This document shows positions 1 through 5,139 of a DNA stretch of 5,139 nucleotides, piece after piece. The stretch comes from Alkalibaculum bacchi. Lineage in GTDB: Bacteria; Bacillota; Clostridia; Eubacteriales; Alkalibacteraceae. A program made the position numbers and the translations under genes. Every line of letters starts with the position of its first letter. Within the stretch, counting starts at the first letter, position 1. A model generated the notes under the pieces. That model ran no database searches. It saw nothing but the letters and a program-made list of their open reading frames with translations, and was not told where the DNA came from. Location: positions 1 to 5,139 of the forward strand of contig NZ_CALNCS010000225.1 of NCBI RefSeq assembly GCF_937875145.1, read 5' to 3'.

Positions 1-709
1 TGGAGAAAACACCAAAAATTTATACAGAAGCAAAGACAAAGCTCCGAATACCCGTATGGCAATAGCCTCAATGCTCCGTGAGGAGATTTGCCGTGCAATA
101 AACTATAAAAACAAGAAAGAAAAAGCCATTGAAAGCGGAGATGATTTTGAAGAGGAATTTAAATTAGAACCTTGGTTACCTGTATTAGAAGGTAAAATCC
201 CACTAAAAGCCCACGTTCACCGTTGTGATGATATCCAAACTGCCATTCGAATAGCAAAAGAATTTAATCTGAATATGACTCTAGATCATTGTACAGAAGG
301 TCATATTATTGCTGACGAGATAACGAAAAGTGGCTTTGACGTTATTGTTGGACCTGATTTGGCCTCAAGAAATAAATTAGAGTGTAAAAATGCTGATTTT
401 AAGACATCTGGGGTATTAGCTAAAAAAGGAGTTCGGGTAGCTATTGCCACAGATCATCCCGTCTCTTTAATTCAATATCTCCCCATTTGCGCTGGTCTAG
501 CTGCTAAAAAAGGTTTAGGAATAGAAGAAGGTCTTAAGGCAATTACGATTAACCCTGCAATCATATGTGGCATGGTCAATCGTGTTGGGAGCCTCGAATG
601 TGGAAAAGATGCTGACATAGCAATATTCACAGGAAATCCTATGGAGGTTTTCACTGACACAGTGTACACCATAGTAGATGGAGTCGTAGCTTATAAGGCT
701 GAAAAATAA
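1..709 (+). CDS. Imidazolonepropionase-like amidohydrolase, C-terminal part (5' end outside window)
   Basis: Probable metal-dependent cytoplasmic hydrolase of the amidohydrolase superfamily, in the imidazolonepropionase-related group (COG1228 type); the substrate cannot be told from sequence. The frame is open from base 2, and the residues before the ATG at 56 (GENTKNLYRSKDKAPNTRM) match the conserved family stretch of the form GENPKxxYxxKxxAPxTRM. That ATG is therefore internal and the true start lies upstream of the window. Visible metal and active-site motifs are AHVHR (His codons 212-214 and 218-220), LDHCTEGH (287-289 and 302-304) and ATDHP (Asp codon 452-454). The C-terminal GSLECGKDADIAIF segment is the typical return to the small beta-sandwich domain. 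The N-terminal HxH metal motif of the family is off the left edge. The gene ends with TAA and is followed by a hairpin terminator facing a convergent gene. Family assignment is firm; the specific reaction is unknown. Confidence 0.9.
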   Translation, partial: GENTKNLYRSKDKAPNTRMAIASMLREEICRAINYKNKKEKAIESGDDFEEEFKLEPWLPVLEGKIPLKAHVHRCDDIQTAIRIAKEFNLNMTLDHCTEGHIIADEITKSGFDVIVGPDLASRNKLECKNADFKTSGVLAKKGVRVAIATDHPVSLIQYLPICAGLAAKKGLGIEEGLKAITINPAIICGMVNRVGSLECGKDADIAIFTGNPMEVFTDTVYTIVDGVVAYKAEK

Positions 710-730
710 ATACCAACACTATACAAATAT

Positions 731-765
731 GAGCTGACCCACTAGTTTTTCTAGTGAGACAGCTC
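731..765. terminator. Hairpin between convergent genes, probable bidirectional terminator
   Basis: The outer arms GAGCTG (731-736) and CAGCTC (760-765) pair perfectly. The inner arms CACTAG (740-745) and CTAGTG (751-756) also pair perfectly. They are separated by a 3x3 internal loop, and the apical loop is TTTTT. The hairpin sits between the stop of the rightward amidohydrolase (709) and the stop of the leftward rubredoxin-domain gene (774), where a shared terminator is expected. Neither side has a clean T-run: the plus side continues ATTATTACTT and the minus side ATATTTGTAT. Efficiency is therefore uncertain. Confidence 0.65.
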
Positions 766-773
766 ATTATTAC

Positions 774-1103
774 TTACCACTTTCCTCTAGACATATGTCC
801 AGCAAGTTCCGCTTTGTTTCTTTGCTTTATGACCCATACTTCATCTTTAGCCTTTTTAAATGCATCCACACAGGATGGATCTAAATCTATATCAATACCT
901 TCTTCTGCTAACTGAGCTATTTTCATAGATAATTCTATGATTTCCATATGAATATCATTTGTACGATCTGAATCACTAACTTTCTTTGCATCTTCTTGTG
1001 ATAAAGCTGCATACTTTTCTTTTGGCGCTCCACATTTAGGGCATTGATCAGGTGCCTCTTCGCCTCTATGCATATAACCACATACTGAACATTTCCATAT
1101 CAT
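774..1103 (-). CDS. Small rubredoxin-domain protein with helical tail
   Basis: 109-residue soluble protein, probably binding one iron (or zinc) through four cysteines. Residues 1-34 form a rubrerythrin-type rubredoxin domain: C5-x2-C8-G-Y, 12 residues, then C21-P-x-C24-G-x-P-K. This short spacing is that of the C-terminal domain of rubrerythrins, not that of the longer classical rubredoxin. No ferritin-like di-iron domain with ExxH motifs is present, so it is not a complete rubrerythrin. Residues about 48-109 look helical and charged (around HMEIIELSMKIAQLAEEG and FKKAKDEVWVIKQ) and include one further cysteine, C78. The ATG start is supported by AGGAGG (1111-1116) with a 7-base spacer. It is last in a leftward run, 156 bases after the ZIP gene. 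A role in electron transfer or peroxide/oxygen protection in an anaerobe is inferred from the domain only; the tail's function is unknown to me. Confidence 0.9.
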   Translation of the reverse strand: MIWKCSVCGYMHRGEEAPDQCPKCGAPKEKYAALSQEDAKKVSDSDRTNDIHMEIIELSMKIAQLAEEGIDIDLDPSCVDAFKKAKDEVWVIKQRNKAELAGHMSRGKW

Positions 1104-1144
1104 ACTTTTTCCTCCTCTTAAGTATATTAATCACTGGTTGTTAC

Positions 1145-1172
1145 TTTATACCCTCATAAAATAATTTTCAAA
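1145..1172 (-). promoter_or_regulatory. Possible promoter for the rubredoxin-domain gene
   Basis: Reading the minus strand, TTTGAA (1167-1172) is followed after 16 bases by TATAAA (1145-1150). This leaves a leader of about 35 bases before the ATG at 1103. Such AT-rich intergenic DNA yields similar matches by chance. The main supporting point is that the ZIP-to-rubredoxin gap is long (156 bases) for simple read-through. Confidence 0.35.
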
Positions 1173-1259
1173 CCGTAATAATACTTAAAATAAAATAACA
1201 TTATGTACAAAAATCCACCCTAAATATTTCCTACTAAAGCTCCTTATCACAAAGGATTC

Positions 1260-2039
1260 CTAGCCTAGGGCTACATCAAGTGTCATCATCATAATAAATC
1301 CCACTGCAAAACCAATGGTTCCAATATTAGAATGACCTCCTTCAGATGCTTCTGGAATTAACTCCTCAACTACTACGTACATCATTGCACCTGCTGCAAA
1401 GGAAAGAAGATAAGGTAATACTGGTACAATTAAACTAGTAACCATCAATGTAAGTATTGCTGATATAGGCTCTACGACTCCTGATAAAAAACCGTAAGTA
1501 AAAGATTTCCCTCTACTCATCCCTTGGCTTTTTAATGGCAAAGAAATAATTGCTCCCTCAGGAAAATTTTGAATGGCAATGCCTATAGCAAGAACTAGAG
1601 CTCCTGCTAATGAGATATCGTTATTAGCAGATAGAGCACCAGCAAAGATTACACCTACTGCCATACCTTCAGGTATGTTATGAAGAGTTACAGCAAGCAT
1701 TAGCATAGTGGATTTTCCAAAAGAACTCTTCATCCCCTCAGGCTCATCGCTGTCTAAATGCAAATGAGGTACGATTTGATCCATAATCAATAGAAAAAGA
1801 ATTCCTAAGGCAAATCCAACTGCTGCTGGCATAAAAGATAGTTTACCCATTCCCTCTGACATGTCAATTGCTGGTATGATCAGAGACCAAATCGAAGCAG
1901 CTACCATTACTCCTGAAGCAAATCCCAGTAGTGCCTTTTGAACTAAGGGATGAATATGCTCTTTCAAAAAAAACACGCATCCTGCACCAAGGGTAGTGCC
2001 TATAAGCGGAATAAAAACTCCTAGTATTGCTTTGTCCAC
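1260..2039 (-). CDS. ZIP family divalent metal transporter
   Basis: 259-residue integral membrane protein that probably imports Zn2+ or related divalent metals (Fe, Mn) into the cytoplasm; GufA/ZupT-like bacterial branch. It is almost entirely hydrophobic, with about eight membrane segments. Signature motifs are HNIPEGMAVG (residues 120-129, membrane segment 4), QNFPEG (157-162, segment 5) and EELIPE (225-230, segment 6). Together these supply the His, Asn, Gln and Glu residues of the intramembrane metal site in this family. A short His/Asp-rich stretch, HLHLDSDEPE (92-101), lies in the cytoplasmic-type loop before the first signature. The start codon is GTG (2037-2039), with GGAGG at 2046-2050 and a 6-base spacer. 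An ATG overlapping it at 2039-2041 is out of frame and stops after six codons. The gene lies 101 bases downstream of the HAD gene. A palindromic site at 2073-2085 suggests metal-dependent control. Metal specificity cannot be read from sequence. Confidence 0.93.
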   Translation of the reverse strand: MDKAILGVFIPLIGTTLGAGCVFFLKEHIHPLVQKALLGFASGVMVAASIWSLIIPAIDMSEGMGKLSFMPAAVGFALGILFLLIMDQIVPHLHLDSDEPEGMKSSFGKSTMLMLAVTLHNIPEGMAVGVIFAGALSANNDISLAGALVLAIGIAIQNFPEGAIISLPLKSQGMSRGKSFTYGFLSGVVEPISAILTLMVTSLIVPVLPYLLSFAAGAMMYVVVEELIPEASEGGHSNIGTIGFAVGFIMMMTLDVALG

Positions 2040-2072
2040 ATAATTCCTCCCACTTAATTTTCTGTTCTATTC

Positions 2073-2085
2073 TAGAATGATTCTA
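2073..2085. promoter_or_regulatory. Fur-superfamily-like dyad upstream of ZIP gene
   Basis: TAGAATGATTCTA is a perfect 6-1-6 inverted repeat with an AAT-N-ATT core. That architecture resembles the boxes bound by Fur, PerR and Zur in Firmicutes (PerR consensus TTATAATNATTATAA; 10 of 14 fixed positions agree). It overlaps a second perfect palindrome, ATTCTAGAAT (2069-2078). The site lies 34 bases upstream of the ZIP start and 23 bases upstream of its ribosome binding site, near where transcription would begin. The operator role is inferred; the regulator is not in the window. Confidence 0.4.
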
Positions 2086-2140
2086 TCTATATTTTAGCAT
2101 TTCCATTCATTTCCGTCGACTTCAAAATGAGCCAATACAT

Positions 2141-2941
2141 CTATTCCTTATCTAATAAAAATTTGTATATTACATTAGCAACTCCATCTTCATCACAAGA
2201 AGTAGTAATATACTGAGCGTGTTTTTTGATATCATCTGGTGCATTTTCCATTGCTACGCCTAAACCTGCTTCTTGGATCATAGACAAATCGTTGTAACCA
2301 TCACCAATTGCAATCGTTTGAGCTATATCAAAACCATAGTCTTCGCATAATTTTTGTATAGCAATTCCTTTTGTAGCTTTTTCATCTACAAATTCTAAAT
2401 AAAAAGGTCTTGAAAAATGATGAACAATTCTTTTATCTATTTTTTCCTTAAAATCAGCTTGATGTTTTGATAATTTTTCAGGTTCGTCATACCATAATAT
2501 TTTTGTTATTTCAGTTGGGATCTCATCAATGCTATCTATTTTTATATATGGTGTATTAATGGATTTACTATACTCTTTTGCTTTATCATTTTCATGATTT
2601 ACATATAATTTGTTGTCAGACCAAATAATCATAGTTGTATTCCATTTAGAACCTATATCATAGACCTCTTTTGCAAGGTTTTTTGGTAAACTTCGTTGAT
2701 ACAGAATTTCTTTACTTTTCCCCTTTATAACCATGGCTCCATTGTATGTAATAAAAGGAAGATCTCTATTAATTTCTTCATTTAAACTCTTAACACCTTG
2801 TATGGGTCTTCCAGTACATATTACAAAAACAACCCCTACATCTACAGCTTCTTGTATAGCCTTTTTCGTCTTCTTCGTCAATATACCTTGGCTATTTAAT
2901 AAAGTCCCGTCGATATCAACTGCAATTAATTTATAGTCCAT
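2141..2941 (-). CDS. Cof-type HAD-IIB family phosphatase
   Basis: 266-residue cytoplasmic Mg2+-dependent phosphatase of the haloacid dehalogenase superfamily, subfamily IIB (Cof/YidA/YwpJ type). Members dephosphorylate sugar phosphates, phosphorylated cofactors or nucleotides; the substrate here is unknown. All four catalytic motifs are intact: DIDGTL (residues 9-14, nucleophile D9 and acid/base D11), CTGR (42-45, motif II Thr43), K191 in the EKATKG context (motif III), and GDGYND (213-218, motif IV D214 and D218). Residues about 85-185 form the C2 alpha/beta cap inserted between motifs II and III. Length is normal for the family. The ATG start has GAGGAG at 2948-2953 with a 6-base spacer. 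It has its own promoter downstream of the HMA gene's terminator and lies 101 bases upstream of the ZIP gene. No obvious terminator separates it from ZIP, so partial co-transcription is possible. Confidence 0.93.
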   Translation of the reverse strand: MDYKLIAVDIDGTLLNSQGILTKKTKKAIQEAVDVGVVFVICTGRPIQGVKSLNEEINRDLPFITYNGAMVIKGKSKEILYQRSLPKNLAKEVYDIGSKWNTTMIIWSDNKLYVNHENDKAKEYSKSINTPYIKIDSIDEIPTEITKILWYDEPEKLSKHQADFKEKIDKRIVHHFSRPFYLEFVDEKATKGIAIQKLCEDYGFDIAQTIAIGDGYNDLSMIQEAGLGVAMENAPDDIKKHAQYITTSCDEDGVANVIYKFLLDKE

Positions 2942-2995
2942 ATTCTTCTCCTCACTAGCAAGCTACACTGCCTTAAATTTATGTAATCTTACCTC

Positions 2996-3025
2996 ATTAT
3001 ACCCCATTTTTCTCCATATATTTAA
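2996..3025 (-). promoter_or_regulatory. Promoter of the HAD phosphatase gene
   Basis: On the minus strand there is a perfect -10 TATAAT (2996-3001). A weak -35 TTAAAT (3020-3025) lies 18 bases further upstream. The predicted transcript would begin near 2989, giving a leader of about 48 bases. It lies just downstream of the HMA gene's terminator, as expected for an independent unit. Confidence 0.5.
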
Positions 3026-3039
3026 TTAATTTTTGATAG

Positions 3040-3070
3040 AAAAAGGTGTCAGGTATTTACCTGATCACCT
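3040..3070 (-). terminator. Rho-independent terminator of the HMA-like gene
   Basis: On the minus strand, AGGTG-A-TCAGGT, loop AAAT, then ACCTGA-CACCT form an 11-bp stem with a single bulged A. It runs directly into TTTTT (3040-3044). The first stem base is the last A of the HMA gene's TAA stop codon, so the gene and its terminator share a base. This is the clearest intrinsic terminator in the window. Confidence 0.88.
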
Positions 3071-3276
3071 TATTTGAAAATTTTATATCCATTGTTTTGC
3101 AAATGATTATTGATTTCTTCTAAACTTATTTGCTCATCATAAATAACTTCTATGGCTTTTTTATCACTACTAAGCTGTGCTTCTCTTATACCATTCATAC
3201 CATATAATTGATGTATTACTCTATCCTGAGTTTCTTTATCCACTATACTATCTATGCATAATCTTGTCTTTTTCAC
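3070..3276 (-). CDS. HMA-like (heavy-metal-associated fold) small protein lacking CxxC
   Basis: 68-residue protein with the length and pattern of a stand-alone heavy-metal-associated (copper-chaperone-like) ferredoxin fold. It has an N-terminal strand, a helix ending in LYGMNGIREAQL (residues 24-35), a strand KAIEVIYDEQ (40-49), a helix with SLEEINNHL (51-59) and the closing NNGYKIFK. The family's metal-binding MxCxxC loop is absent: the corresponding region reads CIDSIVDKET (7-16) with only C7. Copper or zinc transfer by the usual two-cysteine mechanism is therefore unlikely. It may be a structural or regulatory relative. The start is GTG (3274-3276) with AAGGAGG at 3286-3292 and a 9-base spacer; no alternative in-frame start lies nearby. 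It is divergent from the gene at 3437 and ends directly in a terminator, so it is probably monocistronic. Confidence 0.8.
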   Translation of the reverse strand: MKKTRLCIDSIVDKETQDRVIHQLYGMNGIREAQLSSDKKAIEVIYDEQISLEEINNHLQNNGYKIFK

Positions 3277-3297
3277 AGTTGATTTCCTCCTTAATTT

Positions 3298-3317
3298 ATA
3301 ATAGCCATGATTATTAT
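3298..3317. promoter_or_regulatory. Imperfect 20-bp dyad upstream of the HMA-like gene
   Basis: ATAATA-GC-CATG-AT-TATTAT is symmetrical at 16 of 20 positions. It ends six bases before the ribosome binding site of the leftward HMA-like gene. It could be an operator overlapping that gene's promoter, for which I find no convincing -35/-10 pair. AT-rich palindromes arise easily by chance. Confidence 0.25.
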
Positions 3318-3374
3318 CTCTCTTTTAAATACAGACTATTCAAAATCCTTAGGAAAAGTAAAATGCAACGACAT

Positions 3375-3403
3375 ATGAAATCCCATAAAAAATATGGTAT
3401 GAT
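3375..3403 (+). promoter_or_regulatory. Extended -10 promoter of the methyltransferase-like gene
   Basis: ATGAAA (3375-3380, 4 of 6 matches to TTGACA) is followed after 17 bases by TATGAT (3398-3403). TGG immediately before the -10 makes an extended -10 element. Transcription would begin near 3410, about 27 bases before the ATG. Confidence 0.6.
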
Positions 3404-3436
3404 AGGGATGAAATAATACGAGATATGAGGTAGACA

Positions 3437-4459
3437 ATGATAAAATTTGAAAACAATTTTCAATTAGATACTGCAATGAAAAATCTTATACTTTCTATAA
3501 TTCAAGTAAGTGAATATCTAAATGAGATTCTCCATTACACAGAAAAAGTGTTAACACCAAAAATGGAAAGAGAATTAATTAAAATATTGCAAAAATACCA
3601 TGTACCACATAATAATCTAAGATATGATGTAAAAAAACTTACAGATAATCCTTATTACAAAAATATTAAACTAGATGATGTGCAAACAGATACCGTATGG
3701 TATGAAAAAGCTCTTATTAAAAAAAGAACTTTAATGAGCATGAACTTCCATAAGTCTTTAGGAAAATACCTTTTTCACTATCATCCTGTAGGGTATTTTG
3801 AATGTGATGTGTACTTACCTGTCCTTAAAGAAGGTAAGGATAAAGTGTGGATGTCTCCTGCTATTAGTGAAATAGAAAGTATGAATGATGGCATACAAAA
3901 GGGCCATGGAAGGTGTATGACTATGGGTCTAGGTATTGGTGTACTTCCCTACCTTTGGCTACATAAAGAAGAAGTAGAAAGTGTAACCATCGTCGAATTC
4001 AACAAGGATGTCATTGACTTATTCGAAAGATACATTCGCCCACAGTTTCCAAAAAATAAAAATGTAGAAATCATTCATGGTAATGGACTAGATTATTACA
4101 ATGAAGAGTTTTTAAATCAATTTGATTACGTATACATTGATTTTTGGGAATCTAATGAAGATGGCTTAGAATATTACACAAAACTTATGGAGAAAAAAGT
4201 TCACTATGAAAACATAGACTTCTGGGTAGAAGATTCTATGCTTTCAGATGTGAAATACATCATAACACCATACTTAAACACTCTCTACCAAGGAAAAAGC
4301 ATAGCTACATACATCTCTTCACTAGAAGGATTAGATAAAACAATCGCCAAAAAAGCCAATCGATATTTTAAATCAAGAAACAATCTAATCTCTACTGAAG
4401 AAGAATTACTCAATTTAATTCATAATAGAGAGGTCCTAAGAGAGATTTTGGCACAATAG
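3437..4459 (+). CDS. SAM-dependent methyltransferase-like / spermidine synthase-like protein
   Basis: 340-residue soluble protein with a class I Rossmann core of the methyltransferase/polyamine aminopropyltransferase type. Visible motifs are GRCMTMGLGIGVLPY (residues 158-172, glycine-rich SAM loop), VTIVEFN (183-189, acidic E187 after strand 2), HGNGLDYY (214-221, the D219 position) and FDYVYIDFWES (229-239, motif IV). A preceding VWMSPAISEIES (137-148) resembles the strand that leads into the GLGxG loop in some methyltransferases. Residues 1-135 have no domain I recognise: mainly helical and rich in Lys, Tyr and His. Residues 265-340 form a charged helical tail. The ATG start is supported by GAGG at 3427-3430, six bases upstream. 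It has its own promoter and terminator, so it is monocistronic. The acceptor substrate is unknown, and an aminopropyltransferase role is not established because the N-terminal part does not look like a spermidine synthase strand domain. Confidence 0.85.
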   Translation: MIKFENNFQLDTAMKNLILSIIQVSEYLNEILHYTEKVLTPKMERELIKILQKYHVPHNNLRYDVKKLTDNPYYKNIKLDDVQTDTVWYEKALIKKRTLMSMNFHKSLGKYLFHYHPVGYFECDVYLPVLKEGKDKVWMSPAISEIESMNDGIQKGHGRCMTMGLGIGVLPYLWLHKEEVESVTIVEFNKDVIDLFERYIRPQFPKNKNVEIIHGNGLDYYNEEFLNQFDYVYIDFWESNEDGLEYYTKLMEKKVHYENIDFWVEDSMLSDVKYIITPYLNTLYQGKSIATYISSLEGLDKTIAKKANRYFKSRNNLISTEEELLNLIHNREVLREILAQ

Positions 4460-4464
4460 CTTTT

Positions 4465-4490
4465 AAAGTGGTAAGTTTGCTTACCACTTT
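4465..4490. terminator. Bidirectional hairpin terminator between convergent genes
   Basis: AAAGTGGTAAG (4465-4475) and CTTACCACTTT (4480-4490) form a perfect 11-bp stem with a TTTG loop. It sits between the stop at 4459 of the rightward gene and the stop at 4497 of the leftward MBL gene. The A/T ends of the stem provide a short T-tract in either direction, though no longer U-run follows. Confidence 0.75.
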
Positions 4491-4496
4491 ACCATC

Positions 4497-5139
4497 TTAA
4501 TTAAGAACGGCTTTTATCATCGCCTTCGTATTCATATCAAAAGCACTTTCTGGTTGATGTAGTCTAATTTCTTCGTCAAAATACACCTCTTTATATTCAT
4601 TGAAGATTTGGTCTTCAGTATAGCCTTTTTTATATAATTTTCGGACGAAGTCTGTACTTTCTCTTGCAGCAGTAATACATCTTTCCCAGTAATTTTCTGG
4701 GCTATCATTAATAAAACCAGTATGAGGAGATATAATGTATTTACAATGAGTTTTTCTGCACTTTTCAATGGATTCCATGGCTTTTTCATAGCTAACAATA
4801 ATAGTAGGGTTTATATTCCCTGATGATTTTAGAGTACCTGAAGTTTCGCTCGCAAATAAAATATCATCTCCTATAAGAAAAGACAAAGAGCACTTTGTGT
4901 GCCCAGGAGTTTCTAAAACTTTAATGTCTATTCCACCTAAATCTATTCTTTCCTGATCCAAAATGGCTCTATCTACCTTCATGTGATTATCATCATAATC
5001 TATTATTTCATGTATATTGTAATATCTTGCTGCCTTATTACTAAGCTCTTTAATCGTCTTTAAAGCATTTTCTCTTGTAAGAATATGCTGAGCATGTGGT
5101 GCTCCTAATACTTTTACATTAGGCCATGCCTGCCTTAAG
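4497..5139 (-). CDS. Metallo-beta-lactamase-fold hydrolase, C-terminal part (5' end outside window)
   Basis: Probable cytoplasmic metal-dependent hydrolase of the MBL superfamily; the substrate is unknown. The frame stays open from the ATG at 4982 to the right edge, and the extra 52 residues (including PNVKVLGAPHAQHIL) are typical of the region just after the HxHxDH metal motif. The ATG at 4982 is therefore internal and the HxHxDH motif lies beyond the window. Visible downstream motifs are ETPGHT (His codon 4899-4901), LFASETSG (4845-4847 encodes Glu where many relatives have the metal-bridging Asp) and SPHTG (His codon 4722-4724). The last 60 residues form a helical tail with GYTEDQIFNEY. 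This tail, and the use of the fold as a general hydrolase, suggest a non-antibiotic role. It converges on the methyltransferase-like gene across a shared terminator. Confidence 0.9.
   Translation of the reverse strand, partial: LRQAWPNVKVLGAPHAQHILTRENALKTIKELSNKAARYYNIHEIIDYDDNHMKVDRAILDQERIDLGGIDIKVLETPGHTKCSLSFLIGDDILFASETSGTLKSSGNINPTIIVSYEKAMESIEKCRKTHCKYIISPHTGFINDSPENYWERCITAARESTDFVRKLYKKGYTEDQIFNEYKEVYFDEEIRLHQPESAFDMNTKAMIKAVLN

Noticed and set aside
472..672. Minus-strand open frame of 66 codons
   Set aside because: Lies wholly antisense to the amidohydrolase coding sequence, which shows clear family motifs.
1201..1259. Possible terminator after the ZIP gene (TCCTT/AAGGA hairpin on the minus strand)
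   Set aside because: Only a 5-bp AT-rich stem with a 6-base loop and no following T-run; too weak to call.
2733..2936. Plus-strand open frame of 67 codons
   Set aside because: Antisense to the N-terminal half of the HAD phosphatase, including its catalytic motifs; no family resemblance.
1104..3276. A single metal-homeostasis operon covering the rubredoxin, ZIP, HAD and HMA-like genes
   Set aside because: A strong terminator at 3040-3070 separates the HMA-like gene, the HAD gene has its own promoter, and gaps of 101 and 156 bases separate the rest. Shared theme is possible but one transcript is not supported.
3177..3416. Plus-strand open frame of 79 codons, rich in Leu, Tyr and Ser
   Set aside because: It runs antisense through the HMA-like gene and its upstream region, has no good ribosome binding site, and its composition is that of reverse-read AT-rich coding DNA.
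4532..4798. Minus-strand open frame of 88 codons
   Set aside because: Same-strand frame shift within the MBL gene; the overlapping frame carries the SPHTG motif and continues to the window edge.
1..5139. CRISPR array, insertion sequence, phage or defence island
   Set aside because: No regularly spaced repeats, transposase, integrase, nuclease or toxin-antitoxin genes seen; gene content looks like ordinary chromosome.

Overview
The window is AT-rich DNA (roughly one third G+C by eye) with strong AGGAGG-type ribosome binding sites, short intergenic gaps and hairpin terminators. The protein families (rubrerythrin-type rubredoxin, GufA/ZupT-like ZIP transporter, Cof-type HAD phosphatase, stand-alone HMA-like protein) suggest a Clostridia-like anaerobic Firmicute chromosome. 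This assignment is inferred from composition and family content; no rRNA or other marker gene is present.

Layout from left to right. (1) The C-terminal part of an imidazolonepropionase-like amidohydrolase runs rightward off the left edge and ends at 709. (2) A two-part hairpin at 731-765 separates it from a leftward set of genes. (3) The leftward set, in transcription order, is an HMA-like 68-residue protein (3276-3070) closed by a strong terminator, then a HAD-IIB phosphatase with its own promoter (2941-2141), a ZIP metal transporter (2039-1260), and a small rubredoxin-domain protein (1103-774). (4) A divergent intergenic region (3277-3436) carries an extended -10 promoter for a rightward gene of 340 residues with a Rossmann-type S-adenosylmethionine-binding core (3437-4459). 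(5) A perfect 11-bp hairpin (4465-4490) separates that gene from a leftward metallo-beta-lactamase-fold hydrolase. The MBL frame stays open to the right edge, so the ATG at 4982 is an internal methionine and not the start.

Functional reading. There is a loose metal and redox theme: ZIP transporter, rubredoxin-type iron site, HMA-like fold, and two metal-dependent hydrolases cut by the window edges. A perfect 6-1-6 dyad with an AAT-N-ATT core lies just upstream of the ZIP gene and could be a Fur-superfamily operator. I see no CRISPR array, insertion sequence, phage gene, tRNA or rRNA, and no clear multi-gene defence or biosynthetic system. The least explained genes are the 340-residue methyltransferase-like protein, the rubredoxin-domain protein with its helical tail, and the HMA-like protein lacking the metal-binding CxxC. 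No gap exceeds 160 bases.
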